A stretch of DNA of 64,000 nt from Chondrus crispus (lineage: Eukaryota > Rhodophyta > Florideophyceae > Gigartinales > Gigartinaceae), in contig NW_005179283.1 in the NCBI RefSeq assembly GCF_000350225.1, forward strand, positions 355,677 through 419,676, written 5' to 3'. Below the pieces are notes generated by a model. It saw nothing but the letters and a program-made list of their open reading frames with translations, did not search any database and was not told where the DNA came from. This document shows positions 11,343 through 22,911 of this stretch, one piece after another. How positions within the stretch are numbered: position 1 is the stretch's first letter; each line of letters starts with the position of its first letter. Position numbers and translations under genes: made by a program.

Positions 11343-11573
11343 GCGTGCCGCGAGGCGGAGTACTGCGAGGCGGCGAACCGCGAGTTGGCGTGCTTCGAGT
11401 TGGCGTGCTCCGAGTTGGCGTGCTGCGTGTTGGCGTGCTGCGACTTGGCGTGCTGCGAGTTGGTGCGGTGCGAGTTGGTGCGGTGCGAATTGGTGCGGCG
11501 CGGGTGCGGCGCTGGTGCGGCGCGAGTTGGTTCGGTGCGAGTTGGTGCGGTGCAAGTTGGTGCCGTGCAAGTT
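11343..11573. repeat. 15-bp minisatellite
   Basis: About fifteen tandem units of a 15-bp motif close to GCGAGTTGGCGTGCT, drifting to GTGCGGTGCGAGTTG towards the right. Because 15 is a multiple of three, all six frames stay open and give artificial ORFs of up to 185 codons, such as RVGVL repeats. I do not treat these as genes. Confidence 0.9.
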
Positions 11574-11996
11574 TGCGCGTCGCGGAGAGCTTGTACGCGG
11601 GGAGCCGGTGACTAGAGCGCTTCTTCGCGCGCCCCCTCCCGCTGGCGTTGGCCAAGACTATGTTGCTGGCCGCCCCTACGCTGCCGCTTGCGTTGTGGTG
11701 CCATCTGGGTGTCAACTGCCAAAGATCCGACGCCCATGGGTGGGAGTGTCACGTACGAGCTTATAGACTACTGTACGGCGTTTTTACGAACTAGGACTAC
11801 GAGCGCGTGCTTACCCGACGAGGGCTGTGAACTTGCCGTCTCCACAGACAAGCTTACATGGACCTATATGTACTTCGCACCTAACCGCGCTTTCTACACT
11901 CGAAGGTTGAACAATAAAGACAACTCGAGCAAACTACGCTACTCATATTCGCGAAGGCCGCACGCCGGAGCCAGTTCTCTCCCGAAAACGGCTTAA

Positions 11997-12548
11997 TGCT
12001 GGATTACGGCACCATCCTTGTTCCCCTTTCCACGCAATCCCCCTCTTTCCGCGTGACTACGGCCCCGTGATCGTACACGAGGCAGCCCGTGAGTAGCGCA
12101 AGGATCCCTTTTGACGACAGGTTAGAAGCCAGCTCGAATAAACTAACCGAACGGTCATACATAGGCGCGAAAGGGACGGCTGCGAGCTTGTCTCAGTTTA
12201 CTGTTGGAGACGGGAGTCAGGTCTTAACCCTTCAGAGGGACGCCTTGGATACCTATTCCAATACAGTACCCTCCGCCGAGTGCGTGCCGGCTACTGCACA
12301 AAATTAAAGTAGTAGCGCCATAATACTCCCTTTTCGCGCGGATCCTGACACTACACGAGTGCGCTACTGTACACGCGTAGTAGCTACGACCTACCGCACG
12401 CACGACATGTGTGCTATTGTACACGTACACCACGTCACGACCGATCGGCACGCGCAAGCGCTCCCCACACGTGTCCGCCTCGCTGACAAGCACACCGTGC
12501 ACAGCCGCCAAATTACTAATATCTGCGGGCACCGGTCGTCATGCTACA
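11997..12548 (+). repeat. Family-D LTR (solo or fragment), copy 1
   Basis: It shares long stretches with the D copies near 15959-29738 and 31404-32078: the AAACTAACCGAACGG block, the CAGTTTACTGTTGG block, and the CGTGCCGG...CTGCACA block. It starts TGCTGGATTACGG and ends near GTCATGCTACA, which fits the short terminal inverted repeat of the family. No 5-bp target duplication is seen (cttaa on the left, cccgt on the right). ACACGTG-type palindromes recur in its 3' half. Confidence 0.7.
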
Positions 12549-12643
12549 CCCGTCCCGTCCGCCGTCAGCTCCCAGTGGATTAGTATACTAGTTCATAACT
12601 ACCATAAATCAATATAGTACGGTACAGACAGTACTGTAGCGGA

Positions 12644-13640
12644 CTACTTAAGAGGGCACGGGACTCCCTTTACTGCATCGCTGTCAGCCGTCGAGGCTGA
12701 CAACACGTGTGCGCTGTAAAGTCCGTACCTTTCTGCTGGAAATCTAACTCTAAAGTAATTGTGACCCTTTGGATGTTTCAGATTGTTTTGGAGAGGATAC
12801 GAGCTTTCTCTAATTCCTTCCGAAGGTTCTTCATTGTCACCCTTGAAAGAGAGCGTTTTTAGTACTTTTTGTAACCCTAATCTTGGTCCATTCGAAAGTA
12901 CAATGGGCCGTGGAGTTTTTCGACATTTTTCATTATGGATTCGAACTCTTTCATGGTCTTCACGGCAACCGTTGTTCTTTTCGGTGACCTCATCTGCAGC
13001 GCTCACGTTTCAGGCAAGGAAATTAACTGAAGTTTAGCATTGGTGAGAGTACCTTTTCCAGATTTGCAATAATTCTTAATGCGACTACCGGTACTTCTCC
13101 TATCTGTGAAGTTTTGGAGGCATTCGAATGCATCAAATGTCTGCTGTCAAGCCACGGAACCTGAAAACAGAAACCAGAAGGTCTTCGCTCCTCTTGCAGA
13201 GACATGTGGCAACCTTCTGAAAAGACGATATCAATCGGCAGACCGTACAAATAGACGGCCCGATGGCGATGAGATTGACAATATCTCTAACGGCCGCGAC
13301 TTGAGCTTCTTGCTTGAAATCGATGGTTTGAGCCGTCTGGGCCTCGTCCACGATCGATTGTTGACCACTGGACAAACCACGCTCATACAGGTCGCGCCCT
13401 GAAGTCGCGTAGACTGTGTTGTACACTCGATCCGTGCCACGTTCGGCGGCAGAATTGATCAAAGCTACACAGCAACCTTGAATCGCCATTCCTGGAGATT
13501 TTCCTCAAGGTGAAAATAGGGGGGTCCAGTTGGCTCTCTCGCTCGCCAGCAGAGCCACTCCCTGGGCCCATAAATATGGGCTGTAACGTTACCCTCACGG
13601 TGAAGCAGTTGCTTAGGTAACCCTGATAGCGCGTAATAGA
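12644..13640 (-). pseudogene. Unrecognised broken ORF
   Basis: Minus-strand coding-like sequence in at least three frames: about 13640-13490, then a 118-codon frame at 13489-13133 (starting AIQGCCVALINSAAERG), then 13250-13023 and 13006-12644. Composition is that of a folded protein (helical, with YATSGRDLYERGL and VAAVRDIVNLIAIG segments). No family is recognised and there is no neighbouring partner. It is probably a degraded element gene or a decayed host gene. Confidence 0.3.
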
Positions 13641-13899
13641 GGAATTGGAACAAAAGGATTCAAGAGAGGCAGAGTCGAAGGCCGCAAAGCCACTGGAGGT
13701 TGTTGTCTCGTGTCTGTCTCCTCCGGATTTCTATCCACTTTAATTTCCGGTTGTACGAATACCCAATATTACTAATAGTATTCAGGGACCGCCGGCGCAC
13801 CGACGTGAACACTGTCGGTCAGCTAGGGCTAGCTCTGGCCTCTCTGTACAGCCACGAGAAGGTCCACATCAGGTATGATCAATTTGTTGTGTGATATTT

Positions 13900-13915
13900 C
13901 GGGCCCGAAATCGCC
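13900..13915. repeat. 16-bp palindrome
   Basis: A perfect ATTTCGGGCCCGAAAT palindrome. The surrounding 13,650-14,700 stretch shows no gene that I can support. Confidence 0.6.
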
Positions 13916-14789
13916 ACCCGGGGGATTTTGGTGCAGGCACCGCCCAGCAAAAGCATGTCTGGGCGTAAAGCTTTGGGTCAAATTGTTGGCCACAGGGTCT
14001 GACCGTGCGGCACACAACGACGGCCAGGTTTGGAACAGTATGGCGCTTCGCTATTCTTCGCTGGCCGGCACGTTTAACTCGAAATGTCTGTCCAGTTGAA
14101 TAGCGTTGGGCGTCGGTTGCTGCTGCCCAGGTATATGCCCTTGGCCCTCAGATGTGCTCGTAGAAAGCTTGTGCGCAACTCCCAGTGAATGATCTCGATT
14201 CGTTTGATAACCAGCATCTATAACTCACTCGTTGCTCGATTTTATATCCTCTCCTCCGGTACGGGAATCAGGAATAGACGATCGTAACGTTTTGTACAGT
14301 GCCTTCTGTTTTACCCTCCTAAGCCCTACCTAGCTCGAGCTCCATGCGCCCCAAGACGTCGTCAGTGTGAAAATGTCTATCAATAAAATCTTGAGATACC
14401 GCACCACGCGTATGGGTCACGCGATGAGGGCAGAAATTGCCTTTATTTAGGGTCTGATTTAAGTAGTATATAACGAACGGGCCTAGGCCACTAGCACGTG
14501 GGTCTGACTGGAGTCAGAATTGAGCGAACGGTCGATAGGACAACCCTTAGGAACAGCACTCCGGCGGCCCAGAGGTTCCCCAAGGTCTGGGAAATTGGAC
14601 GTAGGCTTCTCCCGACCTCAGAAAACTGCTTAGTTTATTCGCCTTAATTTCCTGGGTTATAATCCAACATTGATCAATCGAATTTTTCCTTTACGGGTTT
14701 CCATACCTTTTAGTTGGCTCTGCGACGATCTGCCACCATCTCTGAGTGACTCCCTTGCGTAAGTAAAAAACGCCGCCCCTCTGGCCCCA

Positions 14790-15300
14790 TAGCCGCTTGC
14801 CGTCTTTGCTGCCTCTCGCTCGCTGGAGCCTTTGCTGCCATTCGCTCCCTGTTGCCTTTTCTGCAGCTCGCTCTCTGCAGCCTCATCTGCAGACCGCTCT
14901 CTGCAGCCTTTGCGGCCGCTCGCTCTCTGCGGCCCTCGCCGCTGTTGCCCCGCCCGACGCGCCGCCGCCCGCCACTACTACTGCTGTCCGGCCGGCGCAA
15001 CCTCTCTTGCTGCTGGCTAGTCTGCGCCGCAGCTGCCGTCGCCGCTGCGCTGTCGCCCGCCGCTCCTACTGCTGTCAGGTCTGCGCATCCGCCACTTCCC
15101 AGCCGCCGCGCCGCCGCCCGTAGATCTTGCTGCTATTTGGCCTGCGCCTCCACCCGCTGCTGCGCCCTTTCCACCGAAAGCTCTTCCTGCCTTCGGCCCT
15201 GCACCGCAGCCCGCTGCCACGTCGTCTCCCGTTACCGCGTCGCTCTGTCTGGTACCGCATCGCAAACCGCCAGCCACTCCTGTGTGCGATCCTTGGCAGC
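14790..15300. repeat. GC-rich degenerate tandem repeats
   Basis: CTGC/CGCC-rich sequence with loosely repeated blocks (CTCGCTCTCTGCAGCC-like near 14,820-14,940, then longer blocks with TGCTGTCCGGCC / TGCTGTCAGGTC near 14,980-15,160). Open frames on both strands give Ala/Arg/Pro-rich low-complexity products and are not credible genes. The stretch from 15,300 to 15,958 holds no recognised feature. Confidence 0.6.
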
Positions 15301-16428
15301 CTAATTCCGCTGCCATCAGCTCGCCATCGCTCTTCGCTTCCCCTGCTCTCGAAGTGCGTGAGGGCATCCGATGGCACGCCGTATTGCGGCTCGCTGTCGC
15401 CCGCTTCTGCGGCTCAATGTCACCCACTTCTACTTCTCTGAGGGCCGTGACCCTGCAAGCTCTGATTTTGCGCGCATCGTATCGTGGGTTGGGGAGTACT
15501 GGTAGAGTATTGGATATTGTAGGAAGGGACGGAAGGCCAGGAAGTGAAGGTGTGTGGAGGCTAGGGACGTGCTACTGCTCTTACTTTTCTCGAGAGCCGT
15601 TGACCCGGAACTAGTACCGGGTGCTGCAACGCAGGTATACCCAACCGGCAGGTGAACCTCTCCGGCAGTGAACCCCACCGGTCCTTTTCAGGACGCATAA
15701 TGGTGTCGACCGTCTGTAGTTTAGTGTTTCCGGGCGTGGGAAGCCTCTGGGGTGTTCTGCAATGAGTAGGTCGAGGTGGTATTGCTAAACTAGCCATCGC
15801 GCAAGCGTTCCATCAGAAATTAGACACCCTCTGAAGCTTGTGTACTGGCTGATGTGGACGTTTCGTACGGACCATGGCGCCCACTCTAGTAAAGAATGAG
15901 TGCGAAGACTGCAGAACTGGTTACCTGACCCGGACAGGCTCCGAGCGCTAGAGATTAGTGTGGGATAACTCCTCCCTACCCTGGGTTGGGTGAGGGGCAG
16001 AGGTTTCGCAGAGGGAGCACGCGACGCGGACGCGCGGCGGGCGAATTAAACCGGTACGGACGAGCTGGCGGAAAGGGAGTGGTACACGTGGCCGGTTACG
16101 AGCAGTCGCTCCGTGGTGCGTACACGAAGGCAAACGGTTACAGGTTGGACGCCAGCTCGAATAAACTAACCGAACGGTCGTAGATAGGCGCGAAGGGATG
16201 GCGGTGAGCTTGCTTCAGTTTACTGTTGGGGACGGGGAGTAGTATAACCCCCCCTGGGGCTTATTAGTTAGATTAGATCAACAACGGGATCCCATACTGT
16301 AGAGCCCCACGCTCTACAAAACAACCGCGCGTGTCCACGTGTACACCACGGGGACGATGGACACGCGCATACACGTGCACACGTGTACCGCGCGCGAACG
16401 AAGCGCGCACGCACCCCGGGTAATCCAT

Positions 16429-16475
16429 GTACTATCAGCCTCGACATAGCTGAGCTATGTCGAGGCTGATAGTAC
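16429..16475. repeat. Palindrome with 23-bp arms and a 1-base spacer
   Basis: Arms 16429-16451 and 16453-16475 are perfect reverse complements around a single G. The matching place in the A LTR copy at 30573-31256 has only a short imperfect hairpin (CTGTCAG...CTGACAG), so the perfect palindrome is specific to this copy. Confidence 0.95.
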
Positions 16476-16534
16476 ACCTTCACTACAGTAGCCCACTACA
16501 GTACCTCGGTACTGTAATGTTATGATAGATTGTT

Positions 16535-16955
16535 GGACGATTAACCAGATGCCCGTCAGACTGAATGAGGTTACCCGAAGTGGCCGTCACGTAAATACGA
16601 GTAATCGTAATGGTTGTCAGAGCCGGGATGTTAGTCCATACCCCCGTCAGAGGCGCACATATAATCAGGATATCCGTCAGAAAGAAAATAATAGTCACGG
16701 ACCCCATCATCAGTTTCAAATACTCCAAGTACCTCTCAGAATAATAAATCGCAATAATCGTAGTACCAGTCAGAGAAACACTTACTTCGTTCCGCCGCCA
16801 GAATTTAGAAATAGTCCATATACCAGTCAGATAATTGATCCCATTAGGCAAACTGGATGTCAGATCAACATTAATACCAATCTACTCGTCATAAAATGGT
16901 GGTAACCAATTTCGCTGTCACAGAAAGACGGGTGCATAGACTTTGCTCTCAGAAC
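16535..16955 (+). repeat. Left ~30-bp tandem array of the MULE
   Basis: About fourteen degenerate units, each marked by GTCAGA or a close variant (GTCACG, CTCAGA, GCCAGA, GTCATA). Successive spacings, counted from the sequence, are 31, 30, 30, 30, 30, 29, 34, 29, 29, 33, 29, 29 and 31 bases. Only the marker and the preceding C-rich bases are well conserved. An open frame across it (16522-16905) is a by-product of the 30-bp period. Confidence 0.88.
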
Positions 16956-17528
16956 TATATTGTCTACTACCGCTTATGTCGGGCAACAGTCTAAGATTGT
17001 GAAGCTACGAATAGCATTCATTGCGGCTAGGATCCGCAATGTAAACACTTTAGTGCTATGTTGTATGTATTGTACCTGTACACATCAACGACTACAGTTT
17101 ATACGAATGACTACCGTTAACAGGAATTTGAAGCACGAAAGAAGAGAAGGACCTATGAAGTGCGTCCGCACTGGTGACAGGCCACGGCCAATGCTCTCCG
17201 CCGCCAGCATCCATTGATATCTTTTGCGCGACCCGTAGCCGAAACTACGGCCCGTCGCGTCCCGCCGGCCCCATCATGCCGCCCCTCCCAGCCTCACCAC
17301 CTCGTCCACGATAATCAGCGTCGGTATCTGCACACCCCATCCCTGACCCACACCTCCAGCTCCAGGCCCGTCGCGTCCCGCCGACCCTATCATCCATTTC
17401 CCAGCACTGCCCCTCAAGTTTTACTCCCCGGGAAACCTCTCCCACTCCCCTTCCTCCTTCTCTCCAGCCACCCTCCCCTTCCACGTCGCACACACCATGC
17501 ATCATCTCCCGCGCCCCGCCTTCTTCCC

Positions 17529-17930
17529 ATGCACCCGCTCCCCCCCCCGCTCTCCATCCCCAACTCTACCCCCCCGCCCGCTGTCTCACCGGCCTGCCGA
17601 CCGCCTGCGACCCGCCCGCGCACGCGCCTCTGTTCTTCCGACCACAAGAGCCGCCCGACAACGTCGGAGGACGCAACCGCGCCCAAGCCCGCGCTGGAGG
17701 AGCCGCCATCCGACGCGACCTGCCTCTCCTCGCGCTTCAAGACGCAGCGCCGCATTGCGGTCGGCATCGCCATGGGCGCCGTCGTCATCGCCTCGTTCTT
17801 CTCGGGGCGCAGCGTCTTTTCCCTGGACATGCTGGCCACCTCGCCCATCGACATCTACCAGCACTTCTACCGCATGGTCGCAGCCGAAAGCCACCCCTCC
17901 GCACAAGGGGCGAATTCACATGGCCGTCTT
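17529..17930 (+). pseudogene. Captured 5' fragment, probable plastid phosphatidate cytidylyltransferase
   Basis: An in-frame ATG at 17529 opens a Pro/Ala/Arg-rich presequence followed by SSRFKTQRRIAVGIAMGAV, a hydrophobic helix, FFSGRSVFSLDML, and IDIYQHFYRMVAAE. The basic RRI, the glycine-patterned membrane helix, the GxxVF turn and a Y/F-rich helix follow the N-terminus of plastid CDP-diacylglycerol synthases (CdsA type), which make CDP-DAG from phosphatidic acid and CTP in plastid membranes. The fragment ends where the family-A LTR begins, and no later CdsA sequence is visible. It lies inside the MULE with its own C/T-rich leader (about 17260-17528), so it looks like a Pack-MULE capture of promoter, leader and first membrane segment. 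The family call is moderate. Confidence 0.42.
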
Positions 17931-18600
17931 TGTAGCATAAACACCCCCCTGACGTAGACGGATGTATGCTTTAGCTCGACCGAGACCCTGGCGGAGGGCG
18001 AGAAGACGGGGAGAACACACAGCTAACGGGACAGGGAAGCGGGCCCTGGTAGCGTGGTAGAGCGGGACGGTCGGGGACGAGCGTACGCGCGGGCCGATCT
18101 ACGCCTCGACGCCCCGGAGCAGCGCTGGGAAACGTACCAGCGCTGACGGGCGGAGGCGAATCTGGACTCGCTCGCGTAGGCGTGTGTCCCCTACCTGCTT
18201 GTCCCGGTTAACGCGGGCGAAGGCGGATCGCGCGTGTTAGTTAACCTGGAAGACGGACCTAGGCGGTAGGTCGTGGATAAGTCCGTGCTTGTCCCCCTCA
18301 CCGCCGCCGGTCCGCTTCGCGTATTTAATATACCAAGTAACCTAACTTATTAGAGTACAGTACGGCTGTACTGTAGTGCTACTGTAGTCAGCACGGGCCG
18401 TCCCGTGCTGTCTGTACACGTGTTGCACACGTATAGTACAAGTGGGTATGCGTGTTTCTCACACGTGTGGCACACGTGTGCACGTGCGTGCGCGCCCCCC
18501 CGTAGACGTGGGGTACATGTTCGGTACACGTGTGAGCGCGTGCGGCTCATATTGATCTAATCTAAATCTAAATCTAATCGTGGACTGCCGTTATGCCACA
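17931..18600 (-). repeat. Family-A solo LTR, copy 2
   Basis: 670 bp with ends TGTAGCATAA and, on the other strand, TGTGGCATAA. A perfect 5-bp duplication, gtctt, flanks it (17926-17930 and 18601-18605). The body matches A copies 1 and 3 in reverse, including the CGTCGAGGCG and CAGCGCTG blocks and a TATA-like tatttaatatacc box near 18320. It inserted into the MULE at the end of the captured gene fragment, so family A was active again after the MULE had landed in an A LTR. Confidence 0.93.
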
Positions 18601-18623
18601 GTCTTACGGCAGGTTGCACTCAT

Positions 18624-19440
18624 TTAGTGCGTGGCGTTGCGGCGCAAGCTGCGGTTCGTCCGCGACATCACCTCCATGGCGTGACGCAGACGTTTCGTAC
18701 GCGGGCGTCCGCGCTCCGGTGGAGCAATGACAGGCAGTCCCAATGTGACGTCGCGGAGATCATCGTCGAGCAAGAGTTCAGTCATGGATGGGACCACAAA
18801 CTCCAAATCGGATGGCTACTGCTTAGACCAACCAGCGGCATTCAACTCTTGCGGAACGAGCTTCCTCTCATCAAGATTGCGTGAGAGAGCAACCGTGTAC
18901 ATGTGACCACAGGGAAAGTGGTTCCGAGCTGGTACTCCGCACGAACATTTGCCGAAGGACAAAGTTGCGCCGCCTGATCCGTCTTCCGCCTCGGCGCCAA
19001 CGAGCACGAAGCGCAAAGTGACCTCGTGGCGGCGATCCCGAGCTGTCTGCACAATGAACACCTTATCAGTGCGTCTGGACCGACCAGGGCAGGCGGTCAC
19101 CGTTCCATTGATCCTCAACGCCTGGAACAGGGAGCGCGACGCTGGCGGAAAGTGCGTTGTGCACGCCGCACTCAGCGCAGCAAACCTATCAAACCTCTCC
19201 TTGTCGTACTCGCAGATCCAGAGTATAGACGTTAGCAGGTCTGCTGACCGTGCTTTCATGATGTGACCGTTTGTAAACTGCACCCTACCTCGTGCTCGAC
19301 TGTCTTTGCATTCAGAAGCTTGCCAAATACCTCCTTCGTCAGCTTGCCAAAACGCGACAGATTAGCGTTGCGGTGATGAGCACAAAAACATTGGTAAGGC
19401 ACATCTCTACCTGTAAACGTCACACGCATAGCCCCTTGCC
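18624..19440 (-). pseudogene. MULE transposase, C-terminal part with SWIM zinc finger
   Basis: The frame 19283-18816 contains CSCGVPARNHFPCGHM, a SWIM-type CxC...CxH zinc finger found downstream of the catalytic domain in MULE transposases. An in-frame stop at 18816 is followed by more of the same frame (to 18624) ending in the basic GRPRTKRLR segment usual after SWIM. Upstream, 19440-19284 reads in a shifted frame as CFCAHHRNANLSRFGK, the CxxH-HxxxN region that follows the second catalytic Asp. The N-terminal half lies at 25327-26650, on the far side of the inserted transposon. A stop and a frameshift make it inactive. Confidence 0.75.
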
Positions 19441-20364
19441 AGCTGCGTGAGGGAAATCCATCACGCTGGAATTTGGGTGAAAATTAAGTGAATTCGGTGA
19501 ATCACCGTCTCTGCGTGAAACTCACCGTCCACCTCACCGGCCTCACTCAAATCTTCACCAACTTCACCCAAATATTCACTGACCTCACCCAAATCTTGAC
19601 AAGCCTCACGCAAGCCATCGCCTTGACACCGCTCAGGGACGCCTCAAAACCCCTCCCCTGTTCCCCATCCGTCCCCAACCCCTCCCGTGTTCCCTGTCCG
19701 TCCCCAGCCCGTCTCCTGTTCCCCGTGCGTCCCGGCCCTCCCCTGAGCCCATCCCGTATTCCCCGTCCGCCCCGGCCCTCCTCCCCTCACCCCATCCCGT
19801 GTTCCCCTCCGTCACCCGCCTTTTCCCTGAACCCATCCCGTGTACCCCGTCCGTCCCCCGCCCCTCCCGTGTCCCGCGTACGTCCCCCGCCCCTCCCGTG
19901 TCCCACGTACGTCACCCGCCCCTCCCCCGTCACCCTCCGCTCCTTGGTTTCCTGCGAACGAGTCTCCCACACGCTTTCTGCGCCCTATCGGCGCCTGCAG
20001 ATCACAGCGCCCACACGTCTCACCGATTTGCCTGTGCCCTGACTTCGGAGCTCCGCCCCGCCTGTAGCTCCCATACTGCTCCTCTGCTGTGCTGTGACGC
20101 ACGCCGGTCCAAGACCGAGAATTTTTCTCCCTGTGTGGCGACCAACATTGTGATGACCAACATCGATAGCGCTGGTCCGGCTGTGTCTGTGTTTGAACCC
20201 TCTCCTGTCAAAGGGCAAGAAGCAGACGTGCGAAGGTCTGTTTTCAAAGAGTTGCAATGTGATGTATTTTTACCTTAAGTCACTACCTGCGCATTAGTTC
20301 ATTTGCTGCCAGCACGAGAACGTCCTCGGGAGGATCTCGGACCCCGCTCTTTCCGATTGGTAAG

Positions 20365-22260
20365 TCAGTCTACTGGAGCGCCCCGTGGGTCGTTTTTAGA
20401 CCTGACCTTCTCCTCGAATGCTGCTTGATCATCGAAAGATATCTTTTCTCTGACAAGAATCTTTTCTGAATGCCATTTCTCCCAGCAGCGTTTACAAATT
20501 GCCTGTCTGCATGTCGCACACCACTGTCGCATTCGTGGTCCCCCTTTCTTCCGGAAATTGCGTCCGTTCAGCTTTAACGAATAGCTGTATGAACATAAGG
20601 AACAGTAGCTCTCCTTTCCTTTCAATCTCTGGTGTGAACTGTATCATGTCAATCTTCGAGCAACGTCTGCTGGTCGATTATACTTGGATACGGCATCCTT
20701 GACGTACAAAGACACAGAATTGAACTGCACGCTCCTATTTCTACTTACGTGACTTTGACGCTCTGAAGCTGTAAAATCCCTAGCAAGATGGCGAGCAATA
20801 CTGGATATTGTTGAGCATCTTGACACATTGTGTCGCACAGCGTTATAACCTTGCAAATAACCTTTCTTGTAGGCCTCAAAATCTGGAAGAGCTCCTTGCG
20901 CTTTTGCCACAGAGAGGCGACGTACTACCGCGACGTTGCTAACCTGAGCACAGAGCAACCTTCCCCACACGCTAACCATTGGGTTTTCGGAAGCGTTGTG
21001 GTACGCCAAATTTTTAAAACCCGACTAAACTCGTCTACACCCCCCTTGACATGATTCCAAAACACCAAACTTGATGGACGTATCATTCTGGCTGGTGGAA
21101 GTGGCCTGTGCTGTCCAACCAAATGCTTGTGGGCTTGACTTAAACTATAAAAAGATCCAAAGGAATACAAGTCCGTCCCGTGTGTATTTGTGAGCAGCTC
21201 GTCGTACTCTCCCGGGATCAGTCGTGCGGACTTTCCGACCCATTGGAAGCAGGAAAAGCGCAAGGATTCTAGAGAAAACTTATAATTGGCAATGAGAGAT
21301 TCATGAAATACGAAAAGTACAGAGTAAATTATTTTCCCAACTCCCCGTTCGCTGCCCTTGGCAATCACTAGTAAGACCCGCGGTTTTCCGAGAACAGCAC
21401 AATGATGTAGGCATTGCAATCTGTACTGTGGCGTGGGAACCACATCACGAAACACACGTAGTGTTTCATCACAGCGACCAACAGAATTTAAACGTAGAAT
21501 CGGACCGTATATCTCTCGGGGTTTCTCAGCGTTCTGAATAGTTGCCAGTGCCGCCATAGTTTTGACTTCTATTGACCAAACGTTTATATCGTTGATATCG
21601 TCCTGAATCTCTGCGACACCATCTGGACTTCCGGCAATAATACTTGAAGACTTTGAGCTAATCAGGCCAACAGAGCATATGTATTTCACACAGTAGCGCA
21701 TCGTCGAACCACTAAAAATTCCCACAGCCACATTACGATCGAAGAAATCTGGCAGACCTTTTACAACTTGAGTTTCGTTCACGGAGCCCTCTTTCATCCC
21801 CGGAGTGCCTGTCAATGGCTGCATAAACCATGACCCTAGAGACCCAGTATACATTGCATGACGAAATCTCCTCGAGCTTGCAGCTCTACGCTCCTTATGG
21901 GTAAGGTTGGTCTGCTCTGTCACAATAATTTGAATGGCACCGCTAATGAGACCCTGTCTTAATTCCAACACTTTCGAAACAAGCTGCGGGCGGCGTGTTG
22001 ACGCAGGTTCCCTGTATCCTAGCGTGCACAGAAAGCATGACAGATGACTGACAGTGACTCTTCTGTCGCTAAGAGATTCGAGACTGCAGTTCCGCAACTC
22101 CTCGATGGCATCTGTAGTCGCGCCCTCGTCTGTACCAACTCGCTTTTGAAATCCCAGCGCGGCTGTCACGTCATCCCATTTGAATTTGATGGTAGATTCC
22201 GCCTCTTCGGCGTTTTATGGTAGTGCTTTTGTGCCTCGAATGAAGATTTTCCCACGTATC
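20365..22260 (-). CDS. Transposase C-terminal part: PD-(D/E)XK-like domain and zinc ribbon
   Basis: A long frame reads from about 22220 (STIKFKWDDVTAALGF) through 20925. Near 21562-21640 it contains GSPDGV...VWSIEVK, then PTPQYRLQCLHHCAVLG near 21405-21455. A PD, a later E-x-K and a QxxxH helix is the pattern of PD-(D/E)XK (YqaJ/lambda-exonuclease-like) nucleases. Further on come NHVKGGVDEFSRVLK, like the MGGVD helix near the end of piggyBac-type transposases, and, in the frame 20625-20365, a CxxC...CxxC...CxxCWEKWH zinc ribbon as in DDE_Tnp_1-type proteins. Frame changes near 21010 and 20640 may be frameshifts or introns. It is the downstream part of the transposase gene of the 5.9-kb element. 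Confidence 0.55.
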
Positions 22261-22301
22261 AACTCCGAGATACCATACTATGGTATCTCGGAGTTGATAC
22301 G
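22255..22301. repeat. Palindrome with 23-bp arms and a 1-base spacer
   Basis: Arms 22255-22277 and 22279-22301 are perfect reverse complements around one C. It lies 58 bp before an assembly gap, and the next bases (about 22306-22330) recur inverted at about 22607-22630, on the far side of the gap. Confidence 0.95.
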
Positions 22302-22359
22302 CGCAGTTGATTTTTGTGCAGCATTTGACCCACTACCATAAGGTAGAAGAGTGGAGAGG

Positions 22360-22459
22360 NNNNNNNNNNNNNNNNNNNNNNNNNNNNNNNNNNNNNNNNN
22401 NNNNNNNNNNNNNNNNNNNNNNNNNNNNNNNNNNNNNNNNNNNNNNNNNNNNNNNNNNN
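22360..22459. other. Assembly gap (100 N)
   Basis: A gap of conventional size, within the transposase gene of the 5.9-kb element. Inverted copies of a TTTTGTGCAGCATTTGACC segment lie on either side, so a palindrome probably stopped the assembly, as at the first gap. Confidence 0.98.
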
Positions 22460-22911
22460 TTGGGGATTTACTTCGGGTCGGACGTGTGGCATATACTAGC
22501 TGACGTCGGAGCGATAATTAATTAAACTAAAATTACTAAATTGGACGACGGCGGCGATGGCCGGAGAAACTCCTCTTGGGGAGGTATGACAACCAGTAAG
22601 TGTGCTGGTCAAATGCTGCACAAAAACCATTAAAAACGCATGAGTGGTCCTTGACGTGCACATAAAAGCTCTCCTCAAGAATCACCCCGGGTCTTCTGAC
22701 TGAAGCAAGGTCATGTGCTTCACACCTGAAAGTGCAAAGCCGACTCGCAATCGATCCACAGACATATCCGAAAAATGGGCACTCCTGCTACAGCTCCCCG
22801 TTCTGTTAATACTCTGCTCAACTCCTGTAGCACTTTAAATTTCCTGAAAGTGTTCAGCCGTTCTCTCACCATCGCTGCGGCGAGTTTTCCAGCGATACTC
22901 ACTTTTTGGGA

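Noticed and set aside
11158..11715. 185-codon minus-strand ORF with RTNSHR/APHQL-like repeats
   Set aside because: It is a by-product of the 15-bp minisatellite, which keeps every frame open.
16535..16955. Regularly spaced short repeats resembling a CRISPR array
   Set aside because: Repeats are degenerate with no separate spacers, occur inverted at the other end of a transposon in a eukaryotic genome, and no cas genes are present.
19488..20042. 184-codon ORF present at both ends of the 5.9-kb transposon
   Set aside because: It lies wholly in the terminal inverted repeat, is Pro/Ser/Arg-rich from C-rich degenerate repeats, and is an artefact of composition.
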